DNA of 64,000 bases from Stereum hirsutum FP-91666 SS1 (taxonomy: Eukaryota > Basidiomycota > Agaricomycetes > Russulales > Stereaceae), in assembly GCF_000264905.1 (NCBI RefSeq), contig NW_006763152.1:124001-188000 (forward strand), written 5' to 3'. Under the pieces are notes generated by a model. That model searched no databases. It worked only from the letters and a program-made list of their open reading frames with translations, and was not told the origin of the DNA. Of the stretch, positions 24,286 through 36,416 are shown piece by piece (the first letter of the stretch is position 1; every line of letters begins with the position of its first letter). Both the position numbers and the translations under genes were made by a program.

Positions 24286-25964
24286 TCAATTCATCCATTC
24301 CCTACACGTCTCCTTCAACCACTTGATACGCCTCGCGAACTCCACTTCCACTCTCCCCTTGCGCCCACGTCCCTCATCTGAAATTTGCTTCGAAGCCGTC
24401 GCATGCTCATTGTCGTCCGTTCCAAGCATCTCGAGCTTACGGATGGCCAAGACGCATGTCTCGCTCTTGAACCTCGCACTCAGCCTCTTGCGTATAGCGT
24501 TCTAAGATTGTCGTGATGTTTGTGCCACACACCGCACGTGCCACCCAAACTCGTCAGATCCCAAAATCCTAAACAGCAAGTCTGCTGAGAAAAGAAAATA
24601 CGGCACTCACAGTCACGCTCATCGGATATCCCCTCGACACATCTACATCCGTTCCATTCCCATACCGTTCTCCCCACACCAGACTTGCCGCACCTCCGCC
24701 TTCTGTCACCATGGAATGCAACTTGGCACTAGGCTTGGTCATCGGCGTAGAAGCTTTACCACCAGTATGAGCAGCAGTACCGAGCGAGCCATAAGAATCA
24801 AGCCAGAGTTCCCAGATGCATTCGTCCCAGTCAGCGGCTCTCGAAAGGGGCGGAAAGAATCGTTCGGTGCACCAGAAAGGGTATGAGCGAGGGAGAAGGA
24901 TGGGGGAGAGTGTGTTGAAGGGATACGAGTGTGCTGAGGGTATCGAGCTCGTGGTAAATTTTGCTAAGATAGGTCTCGAGGACGAGTGTATTGTATGCGA
25001 TGCCCCGGGACTGACGGGTAGGGAGAGGCTCGATAAGGGAGCTGGGACAAGGAGGACGTTTGAAGTTGGAGCAAAAAGACGAGCGAGATTCAGGAGGGCG
25101 TTGGATGAATATGAATTACGCGAGTCGATATGTATGACGTGTATCTTGAGGAAAGTGGCGAGCGTCAAGTCGGATGAAAGCCGGTGGGCGATGATCTTTG
25201 AGAATGTCGAGGTTGGAGAATGTGCGACGATCACCAGAGAGATCGGGGCTGGTAGAAGAGCAATCATGTACAGTATAAAGCTATCATCTAGATAAGGATA
25301 AAAGGGTAACGGACTGACCATTCCATGACCTTGCCCAATGCTTCAGGTGGTTGACTGAAGTGCGGTTTGAGAGTTCGTTGATGTGCATCCACGCGCACGC
25401 AGTGATAGCATTTGTGTCGATGACCCCAGAAGAAGAACCGGCCGCAAAATAAGGATGAAACCCGTCAGGTACAGGCCGCACAGACGTGAGCTTGAAAAGC
25501 TTGTCATCCGTGGAGAGGAAATCGAGGTGCGAAGGCGCGGCTACACGGAAGAGGACGCGATGAACACCAAGAAAAAGGAAAGACACCTGGAATGAAAAAA
25601 AAGGTAGCATACCTCCATGAAACATCATTCTCGTCACTATCTCAGCGTATATCTTCTTCGTAAACAGAATCACTGACAGAAAGCAGTACCCCCAGATAAG
25701 CCAAGTCCACCACGAGCGATGGTGAGACCGTTTCGAGAGCCCGACCCAGCTGCTGACTGTCCAGGCAAAGGTTCTAGAAGTCGGAGCAGCAGCAAAGGAT
25801 ATATCTGAAAGCTTCGCAAGTCGAGAGGTGCGGAGTCGCTGTTGTGTATGTCTTGACGAGATGTGCGATTGGTAGCTGGCGGATGCGGATATTGACTTGA
25901 GGTTCGAGGATGAGGAAGATTGAGACTGAAAGCGAAAAGTGGGAAGAGAGACGGAGGGGTCCAT
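24286..25964 (-). CDS. GT49-like (LARGE-type) type II membrane glycosyltransferase
   Basis: Four exons: 25964-25613, 25540-25319, 25248-24611 and 24501-24286; 475 residues in frame. A Ser-rich cytosolic N-terminus of about 80 residues is followed by one membrane anchor (WWTWLIWGYCFLSVILF), so the catalytic domain would face the Golgi lumen. The lumenal part has TACAWMHINEL, then WARSWNAPISLVIVAHSP, then a SSNALLNLARLFAPTSNVLL segment and a WCTERFF...DWDECIWELW block. This order resembles fungal proteins assigned to glycosyltransferase family 49. The DxD metal-binding motif usual for GT49 is not visible at the expected place, which reads VLLVPAPLS. Activity is therefore uncertain and the family call is tentative. 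The last exon is charged and ends ETCREWMN. Confidence 0.6.
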
Positions 25965-26503
25965 GAGGGCTCCAAGTATAATATTTACACAGGATTCAGA
26001 AGTCGTGAGGATGCTTTCTTTTGTTGGTAAGCGTGTTGTAGCGTGTTGGCAAGCCTATCGAACAAGCTACGTGAAAGTTCGTGTGGGCCGTTTGTGCATG
26101 GACACTCTAGAGATGCCACTGAGATTACGGATAATTAGTCCGCCAAAGAGCCTTCTGTATAAGCCGCTAGACCAGATAGTATCCGAGGCTTGTAAGACTG
26201 CGTATTTTTGAATCGGATGGTGGTGGTCGTGAGCAAGCCTGTGGAAGGATGTTAGCTGACTAAGCTTCAACGTTCTCCAAGAGTGTTGTGTGGCGCGAGT
26301 GTGGCCCATACCCTATCTCCTCCTATCTCGTTACCAGGGTGAACTTTGGCTCTTGAACACGACCTTGTTCGTCGCGCTACCTCCTACGTTTCCGCCCAGC
26401 GTCATTCACAGCAAGTACATTTCTACACGGACGCGTTTGCTGTTGATCTACAAGTAGTATGCACTGACCCGGCTTATTTGGTACCAATCGACCTGGTTGC
26501 TAG
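25965..26503. promoter_or_regulatory. divergent promoter region, GT49-like / pseudo-USP gene
   Basis: 539-base head-to-head spacer. Searched in all frames for a ubiquitin-protease Cys box that could extend the plus-strand gene; none was found. No clear promoter motif. Confidence 0.45.
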
Positions 26504-27769
26504 ATGTCAAACAACGGCAGTAGAGAGCCCACTCTCGGAGAGTATGAGGCCTTCCTCAAAGTTTTCGTCACTTGCTCAGTCAGTGATGAACGAGACGTTT
26601 TCTTCCACTCTCCAATGGCCGGTAAAACCCCGCCATGGTCCGGTTCCAGCGCGGAAAAGCTTATTCAGAAGTTCTGCGAGGGAAGGAAGGAGGACCGATA
26701 TGTCTACACCGAGCCCACAGAAGGGCACAGTGAAGATGAACAGAAGTACAAGGGTACGCTGCTTATTGAAAGCTCCGTGTCGTGCTCGCGTTCGTCTCTG
26801 AACCGTACTAACTCCTTGCATTTCCGTGTAGAGATAGAGCTTTGGGTCGCAGGGACGCGTAACCTTCGAGGCGCATTTCTCCATGAGATGAGGCCCGAAA
26901 AATTCCCCAAAAAAGAACCACGTCCCTCTGAAATTGATCCCTACGCTCGCCCATTAGAACGCGGCACCGTCGCTACCGCCTTCCTTACGTTCCCCCCTGT
27001 GCTGTCCCTTTCCTTGGGTCGACTAATCGAAAAACGTATCATGCGCCGCGGCCGCGACGGAAAGGTGGGTTTCTTCGATACAAAACATCGTGTCAGTAGG
27101 TCTTACAATATTTTTCTTCAAAATAGATCGTGGATCGTTTTGAGTATCCCGTCCACCTCGACATGACCGAGTTTCTCGCATTGTCTGCGCCTTCCTCTCC
27201 TCCCCTCAACTATCGCCTCTTCGGCGTTTTGGTACACCAGGGGAACGACCAGACCACAGCGTTTGTCAGGCAAGGCCGGGATGACTTGTGGCTACGATAC
27301 GAAAATGGGCTCGTCGCACCGGTGTCTTCGATACGGGAGGTCACTCAAGATAATTTTGGTGGTTCACGGAGAAGTAAGACTGCGATGCATCTGATGTATA
27401 TAAGGGAGGATTCGATAGATGAATTCTTCGCAGAGAAAGATAGTACGTCTCTTCCTCCTTCGATGCAATGCTTCGTAGAAGCGACACCTCGTGCGTGTCG
27501 ATGTTTAACACAGTGCGGCTAATGCCATCACTTTAGGGCGATGCTGTCAGCATTGCGGATTGAAGGCCACAACGGCATGCTCGAAATGCAAGACTGCAAG
27601 ATATTGTTCACCCGAACATCAAGCAGTGGATTGGCCAGATCATAAGAAAGTTTGCACGCGCATCACACCACGCATCAGTGCGTTACTCGTTAAACTGAAG
27701 AGTTTCGGGTTCTGGACCTTGCTCCTACTCGTGTATATCGCGGCTTTCTTTTTCTTCTTTCAGAGCTGA
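26504..27769 (+). CDS. USP-like pseudo-deubiquitinase with MYND finger and C-terminal membrane tail
   Basis: Four exons: 26504-26753, 26832-27064, 27127-27442 and 27537-27769; 343 residues in frame. Residues about 105-255 match the C-terminal half of a USP7-type ubiquitin protease: AFLTFPPVLSLSLGRLIEKR, then IVDRFEYPVHLDMTEFL, then NYRLFGVLVHQG and the WLRYENGLVAPVS...NFGG end. The USP Cys box is absent. The GHY catalytic histidine reads QTTAF and the FND aspartate region reads YENG, so no peptidase activity is expected. Next comes a MYND zinc finger (CQHCGLK...CSKCKTARYCSPEHQ..DWPDHKKVC) in which one usual Cys is His. The last ~20 residues are a hydrophobic segment (FWTLLLLVYIAAFFFFF) with five F in a row, like a tail anchor. 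Likely role: ubiquitin- or protein-binding adaptor at a membrane (inference). Confidence 0.75.
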
Positions 27770-28085
27770 ACATACGGCATCAGCTTGGTTGTGATGTGCA
27801 ATTTTATGTGTTTGCAGATCGTATTTTGATGAGATGCACTCTGTATCTGTCCTGACGTTCAGCTTCTTCGGTGCATCCGGTCATCTGAAGGATGAAGCAC
27901 TGGACTCCGGCTAGTTAGCCTCGGAGCGCCCTACTTACTGGTGCTCTACCTGTGCGCTGTATGACTGAAGACATCGCCATCTGTACGCGATGGGTTCTCC
28001 GGGCTGGTGAGAAGGCATAAATACTCTTACAATTCGAAGGACGAGGACATCTGTACGCCTGGATCGATCCTTCCGCCCTTCAACA
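27770..28085. promoter_or_regulatory. intergenic with TATA-like element before the small membrane protein gene
   Basis: 316 bases. A CATAAATAC element at 28015-28023 lies about 65 bases upstream of the next ATG and may act as a TATA box. Nothing else is seen. Confidence 0.35.
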
Positions 28086-28890
28086 ATGGACAGACTCCAC
28101 TTCAAGGTCTTAATACTCTTCCTTGTGTGCGCTTTTGTCGGGTCCGCTATGGGTCTCTTCGCCCCGATACAGAGTCCTGCCTTGTCTCCGCCTCTTGACG
28201 TCTCGTTATCGTCCTTCGTTCCCGCCGTGAAAGGAACTCATGTACGTATCATCAGATTCTAAACATCATAGAGTAACTCAAGCTGATCAAATCGAATATA
28301 CCAAAAGCTCGCAGGCAGCGTAGACATCCAAGGACGTGGTCGGTCTTTCATCCCCTTCAGCCTTTCCATGCACGTATATAAACGCTGATCCATTCCATTC
28401 TCAAGCCGCCACCAGAACTCATAAGATCGCAGCCGTCACGCCCAAACCTGCGGCTCAGACCGTCAAACCCGTCGTCGCTCCACCGACCATCAAGCCCGAG
28501 TCTTTCACCACTCATTCTCAGCCTCAACCGACTATCAACACCGCCTCCGCTGAGAGTGAGAGTCAGTCCGCCGCTGCGAAGGGAGTAGATGGGACCAATA
28601 CTCCTGCTGCTACGAACGGAGGTCCCGTCCCCATCGTTCCTGTACAAGAGAACGCAGAGTCTGATGGGGAATCGACGTCGAGAACAATCAGGATCATAAT
28701 GGGGTTGGGTGTCTTGAATTTGGCTATAGGCATGATATTGTGTGGGATTGGAGTGTATGTGTGTGTCAAGAGGAGAAAAGATGGCGAGCGGGAGATGGAG
28801 GGAGGGGCGGCGTATGCGCAGGTGGAGAATATGAAGGCGGGAGAAACGGTGTTTGATGCAAAGTATGAGTCTCACGAGGAGCAGGTTTGA
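28086..28890 (+). CDS. small secreted-pathway type I membrane protein, function unknown
   Basis: Not recognised. Three exons: 28086-28241, 28308-28338 and 28406-28890; 223 residues in frame. An N-terminal signal peptide (FKVLILFLVCAFVGSAMG) is followed by a Pro/Thr/Ser/Ala-rich extracellular region of about 110 residues that is likely O-glycosylated. A single membrane helix follows (IIMGLGVLNLAIGMILCGIGVYVCV), then a short basic stop-transfer (KRRKDGE) and a 35-residue cytosolic tail. The layout resembles fungal cell-wall stress sensors or small Ser/Thr-rich surface proteins, but no cysteine-rich WSC-type domain is present. Exon 2 of 31 bases is inferred from frame; other acceptors give stops. 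Confidence 0.6.
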
Positions 28891-29656
28891 CCAATGTACT
28901 GTATGTGTCAACTTTCTGGGGTATGACTGGGCGGCTGAGTAGTGTCTTGTGGGGGAGCCCGGTGGGGTAGTCATACTTGCGCTTGAGGCAGTCGATCATG
29001 AAGCAGGTCACGGCTTAAGACAGAAGACGGCGCGAGTAAGTTAGAAAAGGTTGGAAACGAGACGCACAAAAAATAAGATGGAGTGACTTACTACCTAGGC
29101 GCACGACAGGCCGGATCCATGGCGGTCCACGAGAGGTTTGCGAGAGGTGGCATGAAGGACCCGGTTTGGATTGAAATAGGATCGTAGAGTACTGTAGATT
29201 CAGAGTACACAACCTTGAATTGTATAACGGTAATATAATTATCGCCTATGAGGCCAAGTCGTACTTGCAGTAGCACTTGGATGTCGGGAGTCAAGATTCG
29301 ACTTTTTCCCTGTTCCAGGGCCACATTCAGGTCGAACGCTGGGTGCCACTCACGTCAAAATTCCACATACGGCGGCAGCCACTGTTCCATGGCCACACAT
29401 TCATCCCCTCCAAAACACTGTCATCACCAGTCTTGAAAACTGCAACGGGATATTGCTAGGGCTCTGTGTCAACGTCTTTTGCGCTTGTTATATCATCTAG
29501 ATCCCTCAAGTGACCATTTGGAGGTCTTCACGGATTCACCGACGACTTGGGCGTCTTTGACCGTCTTCCTTTTCTGACGTTCTACCCTCGAGACTTCAGC
29601 TTCCTTGGGAAACCATACTGCTATTCTTCTCGACTATACATCGCTCTTGGTCTCCA
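28891..29656. other. intergenic, small membrane protein to NOP8-like gene
   Basis: 766 bases. A 77-codon minus-strand frame at 29324-29091 starts with ATG, but no exon continuation or family motif supports it. Promoter of the NOP8-like gene is expected near its 3' end. Confidence 0.4.
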
Positions 29657-31778
29657 ATGGACGAACCAATAACGAAGCGTCTCCACGTCTCAGGCCTCAC
29701 GCCATCCATCACCCTCGCCGACCTCTCTACAAGACTCGGCATGTACGGTTCCATCACCTCTCTCGATAAATTTGGAGAAGTAGATGCGTTGGGACAGCCG
29801 AGGAAGTTTGCGTATGTGACGCTAGAGACCACGAAAGGAAAACTGGGAAAATGTGCGTCGTTATCAAGACTGCTTGTTTTCTTGAAACTCACATCCATTT
29901 TTTCCCTTTCTTTTTCTTTTCGCGGGGTCTGGGGGTGGACACGATATTGATATGCAGGTATGAATGTGCTTAGCGGATCGACGTGGAAGGGCGCGAAGTT
30001 GAGGATCGGAGAAGCGAAACCCGACTTTCGTGAACGGTACGTCCGCTCTTACTCCAATCGACCGACTATCCTCATCCATCCATCCTTTACTTCATCACCA
30101 CTTATCGCCGTCATCGTCACCATCACCATCACCATCGCATACCCACTCTGTTCTACTCTATCCACACAACGCAGTATCGTCCGTGAAAATGCGCCTACCG
30201 AACCCTCCGACCGCCCTAAAAAACGTCCCCGTCTCGCACGTGGCGTTCAAGGCGTCCACGCTCCCTCCATGGATCCCATAACGCCCTCCACCGTCGAAGA
30301 GTACGCTCATAAAGGGTGGTACGTCACGCCTCTCGGTAGACTCATCCGTCCGATGCGTATGCGACCCGCTCGACCGCTCGATCCGCCTGTCATCGCTACT
30401 CCTCCGAAGGATAAGAAGGAGGATAAGAGGGACAGGGAGAAGAAGAAAGGAAAGGTTGCAAAAGATGGAGAGGGAGAGGGAGAGGGGGACGAGAAGAAGA
30501 AAACGAAGAAGAGGAAGAAGGTGCCGGATGTGAGAGCGAGGAGGAAGACGATCGATCCGGTGAAGTATGGGAGTACGCATGTTATTGGGGCGTTCTTGGG
30601 AGGTGGTGAGGGTGCTGGTGTGGCCCAAAATACGCCGCCGGTGGAGGATGAAGTGAGCGATAGTGAGGAGAGTTCTTCATCTTCATCTGAGGAGGAGGAG
30701 GAGGACGACCACAACGCTAAAAACGACCATCCCGATACTGCCCTCAAACATGCTCAGCCTTCAGTACAACCTCCTCCTCCTACCGTCCTACCTCTTCCAA
30801 AATCGACGATACCCGTTCTTTCGCTAGCACAATCACCTCCGCCACCTCAATCACCAGCAACGGACATTACTCCCGGAGACGAACTGACAGCCGAGAAGCT
30901 GAAGTCGTTGAACCTGCTACGCTCTATGTTCGGAGAGGACGAAGGTCAAGAGGATTGGGGCGGGGCGGAGAGCATGTCAGATGTCGATATGGACGTAGAC
31001 GTGGATGGAAATGAGCCGCGCGGAATGGCAGCAGACGGAGATGGTGAGGCGTATGAAGTCGTTCGCCGCGATGGGGGTGCCAAACTCCGGGAAGGGAATA
31101 TCGATGTAGATGATGAAGCCGAAGGGGATGAAGAAGAGGAGGAGGAGGAGACGGAGGAGGATGAGGAACCGAGTCAAACGGAGAACGGGACACAAGAGAA
31201 GAAGGGGCAACCCGGCGTACAGATCACGAAGTTAAAGGACTTATTTGCGCCGAGGGAGGAAGAAGGTTCGTCTTCTCCAGTCAATATTCATATTCGGCCG
31301 ATATGTTGCTAACACTATACCCGTCTTTGTAGCTGGGTTCTCACTGTTGGGTCACCTCGACCTCGAACTCGACGAAGACATGGATTTCGAGTTCGGCCTA
31401 CCCTCCTTATCTACCGCCGCTCCTTCCACCATCGTCACCACCACCACCGCCGCCGCTCCGATCTCATCCCTCACAACTCCCAGCATCATCCCAACCCATC
31501 AAAAGACCGGTACCTCACAACAAACGCTCACCCTCGACCCGTCCCTACCCCTCTTCTTCCCCACCACTTCCCAAACCGGACCTCGCAACGTGCCGACCAA
31601 TATGCGACCGGGTGCGTGGAAGGACATGTATGGGTTTTATAGGACGGATGATGAGGCGACGATAAGGCAGAGGTGGGAGGAGAGTAAGGGGGAGTTGACG
31701 AGGGAGTGGAAGAGGAGGTATAGGGAGGGGTTGAAGAGGAGGAGGCGGAGAGGGGGTGGGGTGGGTGATGTGGATTGA
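29657..31778 (+). CDS. nucleolar RRM protein, NOP8/NOL8-like
   Basis: Probable 60S ribosome biogenesis factor of the nucleolus. Four exons: 29657-29852, 29958-30036, 30175-31265 and 31333-31778; 603 residues in frame. The N-terminal RRM (residues about 7-90) has RNP2 (KRLHVSGL) and RNP1 (RKFAYVTL), followed by KLRIGEAKPDFRER, typical of Nop8. The centre is highly charged: Lys-rich (KKKTKKRKK), then Ser/Glu runs and long Asp/Glu stretches. The C-terminus contains LPLFFP, FYRTDDEATIRQRWEESKGE and LTREWKRRYREGLKRRRRR, matching the NOL8/Nop8 C-terminal element that contacts the exosome helicase partner in yeast. The start is the first ATG in frame and precedes RNP2 closely. Confidence 0.82.
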
Positions 31779-33335
31779 TATCACTATGTTGGTGGTTGTC
31801 TACGAGAAAAAAGTCTGCTTTTTTGAATGCCATGGGGGCCAAAACTGCAAGGTTTGTTGCCACCCGCTGAGGGCTCCCGCCACCCGTGTTTCGACTGCAA
31901 ACTGCGTGACAAACGCGTTACGTCACGCGTTTTCTGCGTTACCCGAGTCACGTCATGGAGATACTTTCCCGTTCACGTCCTTGGTCTGAACGTTTGATGT
32001 TCAATATTCAAGATCGACCGTCATCATTGTAGTCATTGACATTCGTCCCTACGCAAGCCTTGAACACTTGATCAATGGTGGACGGAGTTATCTCTTCTTC
32101 TTTTGATGACGCTCGTCTGTCCAAACATCCTTGTTGTAACGCTTCGTCCGTATCAAGAAACCCGTGGGAGTGCCCCTTCGGCGAGCATTTGTGACGCCGG
32201 ACATCGTTTCGATTTCAATGGAGGTTGACTGCATGCTCAATGCGTTCTAGGGCCTCTGCTCACGCGCTCACGGCGGGTCGTACGCGTTCATCGAGCCGCG
32301 TTACGAGCAGAAGGTGCGTTGTGAGTGCCATGTTCAGAGTTCTTCTTCTGAGTCTCACTCTTCCAGCAGGCACCGTCAAGCGCCACTTTAACATCTCTCT
32401 GGCGTTGTGTCTCGCTATGTAGGTGGTGCTGATAGTCTCTATTGTCATTGTTTCTTGTTCGGTGAATCCATCTTGATGATATCGCTCATATGCGTCTCAC
32501 GCCCATCTGCGCCACCCCCGTGCATAACGCGCGTGAATACCGGCGGACATAGGACATTGAGTGGGCTATCCGGTACTAGGTCCTCCGTAAGTTCCTATTC
32601 ACGGCGTTCACAATGTGTATCTTCGTATGTCCACATCTGCAGACTCTTTGGACTTTCCGTAGATGGTGGCGTCACAGTCTGCATTGTGGTGCCGGGCTCA
32701 AAGAGTGTGAAGATGCGAAGAACGCTTTTGAACACAATGCACAAGGCAGCCATCTGTTTCACTTGGTGGCTTTCCTTGATCGAGAGCGGTATCTTCGAAG
32801 TCGATGATGTGATTGCCTCGGGTGCAATCATACGAACCTTTGAGGACGACTGCTGCATGTGCATCGATGCCTTTTCAGCTCATCGAGTGTACTCGGACTT
32901 TGCCTCGTCAATATCTATCTATGTTCGAGCCTTTTGCAACTTAACATACTCTCCCTGCGCGACCTCAGGTGGAAGGCCTGCGAGACGTGTATGTCACCGG
33001 GTTGGAATCTGCGGTTCCTGTTGTACTCGTCCAAAACAGAACTGTCTTCTCAAGGTTAGGTACCCGCGTTCTGCGCACACAATCGTCATATTTCTCTAAC
33101 GAGCAATCTGATACCCCCGTTCTGTTGTTGGTGGATCGTCTCCCGGTTCGCGGTAGACTTCGACGCCCGAACGCTGTTCCGTGTCTTGCGCCCTGCTATA
33201 TTCGTCTGACAGCTCGAATGATGTGTGGCCCTGTTCATCTGCTTTATATACTGTCCTGTCTCCGCTCGTCCCCCGACGCTTTCTAGCCGTCTTCCCATCT
33301 CTTCACCCGAAGTGGGGTTGCTATCGCTTGTATCC
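31779..33335. other. gene-poor intergenic, NOP8-like to family A copy 1
   Basis: 1.56 kb. The longest plus-strand frame (32407-33099, 230 codons) opens only from a GTG and lacks a recognisable domain. Some stretches (around 32340-32470 and 32690-32960) are hydrophobic in one frame and could be remains of a membrane-protein gene, but no splice-consistent model could be built. Promoter of family A copy 1 should lie at the right end. Confidence 0.45.
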
Positions 33336-35513
33336 ATGTGCAGACTCTTGAGCAGGCTGCTGGTCCTCTGTCTTATGTCTCTTGCGGTAAACGCAAGCAC
33401 TTTCGACCAATGCCTCACCTCTATCCGCGCGCTTCCGGACGGGACGGATGGGATCGTGGACAATCACGGCAATCCAGTCAACATCAGTTCCAACGCGACC
33501 GCCATCTCCTACGGCCTCTGCAAAGAAGTCTGCGGACGCGACTCTGGTGCTTTCGAATGGTCGGTCTTCTCTCAGCAATTCAGCGCCTGGCTCCTCCCAT
33601 GGTTGGCCCTCATATCACAACTCCCGTTCGGTGCAAAACATCGATCCGACAACGTCATGTCTATGCTTCTCACAGTGGGATCGCCCGTGCTTGGCGCCTA
33701 CTCCCTAGCGCTCACTGTGCTCAACAGCCAGTGGATCGCGAGGAGGTTTTCTGGGTTCAAGTACCCCAACGTGGGTCTTGCGGTTAGGGCGCTCAGCAGC
33801 CTTCAGCAGGTGCCGTTGGAGGTTTCAGCGGAGTACGGAGTGCTAGCCAGCATGGTGGTATTACCAGAGAATAACGAATGGTGGACGGAGCTGGTGGAAG
33901 GGTTGGATTATATCCATACCTGGAGTATATCCGCGGCTTCGTCTATTGCTTGGGTTGTGATTGCCTATCTGTTTACGGTGATCGGTGAGTCGATCGACTT
34001 TTAACCCTATATGAAAAGCGAATTGATAGTTTCGTTGTTGGTATCAGATTCATTTGCGAATGTCTCCGAAAATATCCAAGCGAATGGTCAAGGCGTCGGG
34101 TCCGTCTGGCTGTGGCTTCTACCCATCGGTGAACTCTCAAAAACCCCGATAAGGAGAAGCTCTTCAGCGAGGCTAACATAACGCCCCCTTGTAGTGATTG
34201 GCTGGCTTCAAGTTTCTCCAAAATGCGACTTCGACCGCGTCGCACAAGCACTCGAGAAAGCCAACAGAAAGGCATATCTCGCCGATTATCCCAACCCAGT
34301 CCCCCTTTCTCATAAAACCGGACGTCCAGCCTTCGTTTTGCAGCATTATCGACGTGGTTCCGTCCACCGTGATGAAGAGTCCTCCGCTCCCATCTTCAAC
34401 TACGCTCGCTTTTTCCCTTGGGTACACGCCGTCGAACAGGTTGCAGAGGCGTTCGAGAGGGCGTCAGAGAACGCGTTGAGCCACGTACCCGTAGGAAGAG
34501 ATGTCCCATGGGCTCCATCTGACGTGGGTGTGCATGGCGATAATCGGAAGGGTACTCTGGATGACGTTCAGGCGTACTGTGGCCCTGGTCCAGGGGTATA
34601 CGCAGATGAAGTCATGGAAGTTGACGATCAGGACAAATCGGCGGGAGATGGAACGAGTACGAGGTCGATGGATAGTGCTTCTGTCGCGCTTCCAATGACT
34701 ACGATCAGGAGTCATCCCGTATATCGCGCCAGCAGGCCGCGGAGGGGTAGCCCAATCGGTAGGTGGGGCTCGGACGTCTGGACGAGGGTTATCGTGGCGT
34801 CCGCACTCGCGTTGTCTTTACAGTGGGGAACGACCGGTGCTGCTTTCATGATTGTCGTAAGTGTGATTATAAAATTTTATCCCTCGTGCTTGCTGACGTC
34901 TAAGTACAGTGGTTCACTCCGACCAAAGGCCTCGGTAGGCATACGTTCTCCCGCGTCCAATTATATCTGAAACTAATCACATCCACCTCAGGTTGTCGCA
35001 GCGGCGCCTATCTCCTCTACGGCCTAATCTCCACCCTCGTCTGGCTCATAATGCTCCTCTCCTCCATCTTCGCACACTACTCCCACCTCCCGCACCCAAA
35101 CTCACAGCACCTCCACCTCCGCGGCGTAGTAGACGAAACCGCCGCTCGGCTCTCCGTCGCCCTTCGTCGCATCGGCAAGTTCGTCGCGACGCTGAACGCG
35201 GTGTGGATCGTGGTGATTTGTTTGTTCCAGTTTAGCAGCTTTTTCGATAGATGTTATTGCGATAGTAGTGTGATTGGGCTGGGAAAGAGGGCGTTTTATA
35301 CGTTGTTGTTGACGGAGGAGGATATTCCGGTGTTGAGAGGGGCTTGGATTGGTGGTACGTTGTTCTACTACTTATTCGATTTTGTGCGGACTATTTGAGC
35401 TGATCGTGGTGTGATGTGTGATGGATGTAGCGATCGTCTTGGCTCTCGGGAGCGCGTTTTCTTTTGTTGGTGCTATTATCCTCGTGAAGGACCCACCTCT
35501 CCCGGATTCATGA
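33336..35513 (+). CDS. family A polytopic membrane protein, copy 1, function unknown
   Basis: Not recognised. Six exons: 33336-33984, 34048-34128, 34195-34856, 34910-34934, 34992-35354 and 35431-35513; 620 residues in frame. A signal peptide (LLVLCLMSLAVNA) precedes an ectodomain of about 55 residues with three Cys and N-glycosylation sites (NISS, NATA). About eight membrane segments follow, the first being FSAWLLPWLALISQLPFGA, then VMSMLLTVGSPVLGAYSLAL and HTWSISAASSIAWVVIAYLF. Between helices 4 and 5 lies a long hydrophilic loop of about 190 residues with a conserved RGSVHRDEESSAPIFNYARF block and an acidic variable part. The C-terminal half has LALSLQWGTTGAA, WFTPTKGLGCRSGAY and FFDRCYCDSS. 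Exon 4 is only 25 bases. Closest relatives are the two copies at 36417-38619 and 42056-44112. Confidence 0.85.
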
Positions 35514-36416
35514 GATGGAACCATTCGGCCTCGCTTTCGTTGTGTGTTGTAAAGTATTTATTTATAAGTTTCAGTATCCTACTTGTATATGCTGTCATTT
35601 GACTCTGGAGTATCTCACTGCTACTATGCGGCGCACCCTTTCTCTCTCGCGCGATGTTGACCTGATACTGTCTTGTTTGGGAATCTGGTTTCCCTCAGCC
35701 CATTGTTGGCCGTTATTAATAGTTGGCCCATTGTCGGCTGAGGTTGGCTTCCCAAGTCGGGTCTCCACTTTCCTAGTCTCCCACAGTCAGACCTAGGGAG
35801 TACCACTTTCCTAAATCCTCTGAATCAGCTATGGGTAGTTATCTTTATGGCGGTTGACGCAAGTGGATCGTGCCTCCTTTTATAATATTTTATTATACGT
35901 CTACGATAGTATTTCTCTCAGGATTTTGATGGAGTAGAATCTCGAACTCGAGCTCCGATTTGTATTTGTACTGAGGGCTGTATAGGTGAAGAAAAAACGT
36001 TGCTGTAGGTTGCGGCTGCACCCAAAATCGCGTGACGTCCAAGTTCGCTGTGGACCACCGCAACGTCAGGTAGCTGACGAACAAAGAGACAAAGGTAGTA
36101 CATTGTGTTCTAATTCATTACAATATGTCCGTATGGTAGCACGATTCAGATACAGGGAAATACACTGACATACAGCCGCACGAGGTCTTAGGTCTACAAA
36201 CGAATAATCAACTACACAGCGTGTATGGTGAGCGGTATCGGTCCCGGTAAGGGAATATATAATTAGTACAGAGATATAACGAGGAAGCATCGTTCGATAT
36301 GAATAACTGAGAATAGTCTTAGTGTGATGTGATGAATACGTTAATGGATAAAAGAGTGAAAGAGTGAAAGAAGGGAAGTCCGAGTATGAGGCGGCGCACG
36401 GGACAGTATAATAGGA
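35514..36416. other. convergent intergenic between family A copies 1 and 2
   Basis: 903-base tail-to-tail spacer between two paralogous genes. No gene seen. It is not a perfect inverted repeat; similarity between the two genes stops near their stop codons. Confidence 0.5.

Noticed and set aside
30158..30747. Minus-strand frames of about 150 codons
   Set aside because: Antisense of the Lys/Glu-rich part of the NOP8-like gene, giving meaningless Leu/Phe/Ser-rich text.
32407..33099. 230-codon plus-strand frame before family A copy 1
   Set aside because: Opens only from a GTG; hydrophobic but with no recognisable receptor or transporter pattern.
35930..35980. tRNA-like B-box sequence (GAGTTCGAGATTC on the minus strand)
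   Set aside because: No A box, acceptor stem or anticodon arm around it.
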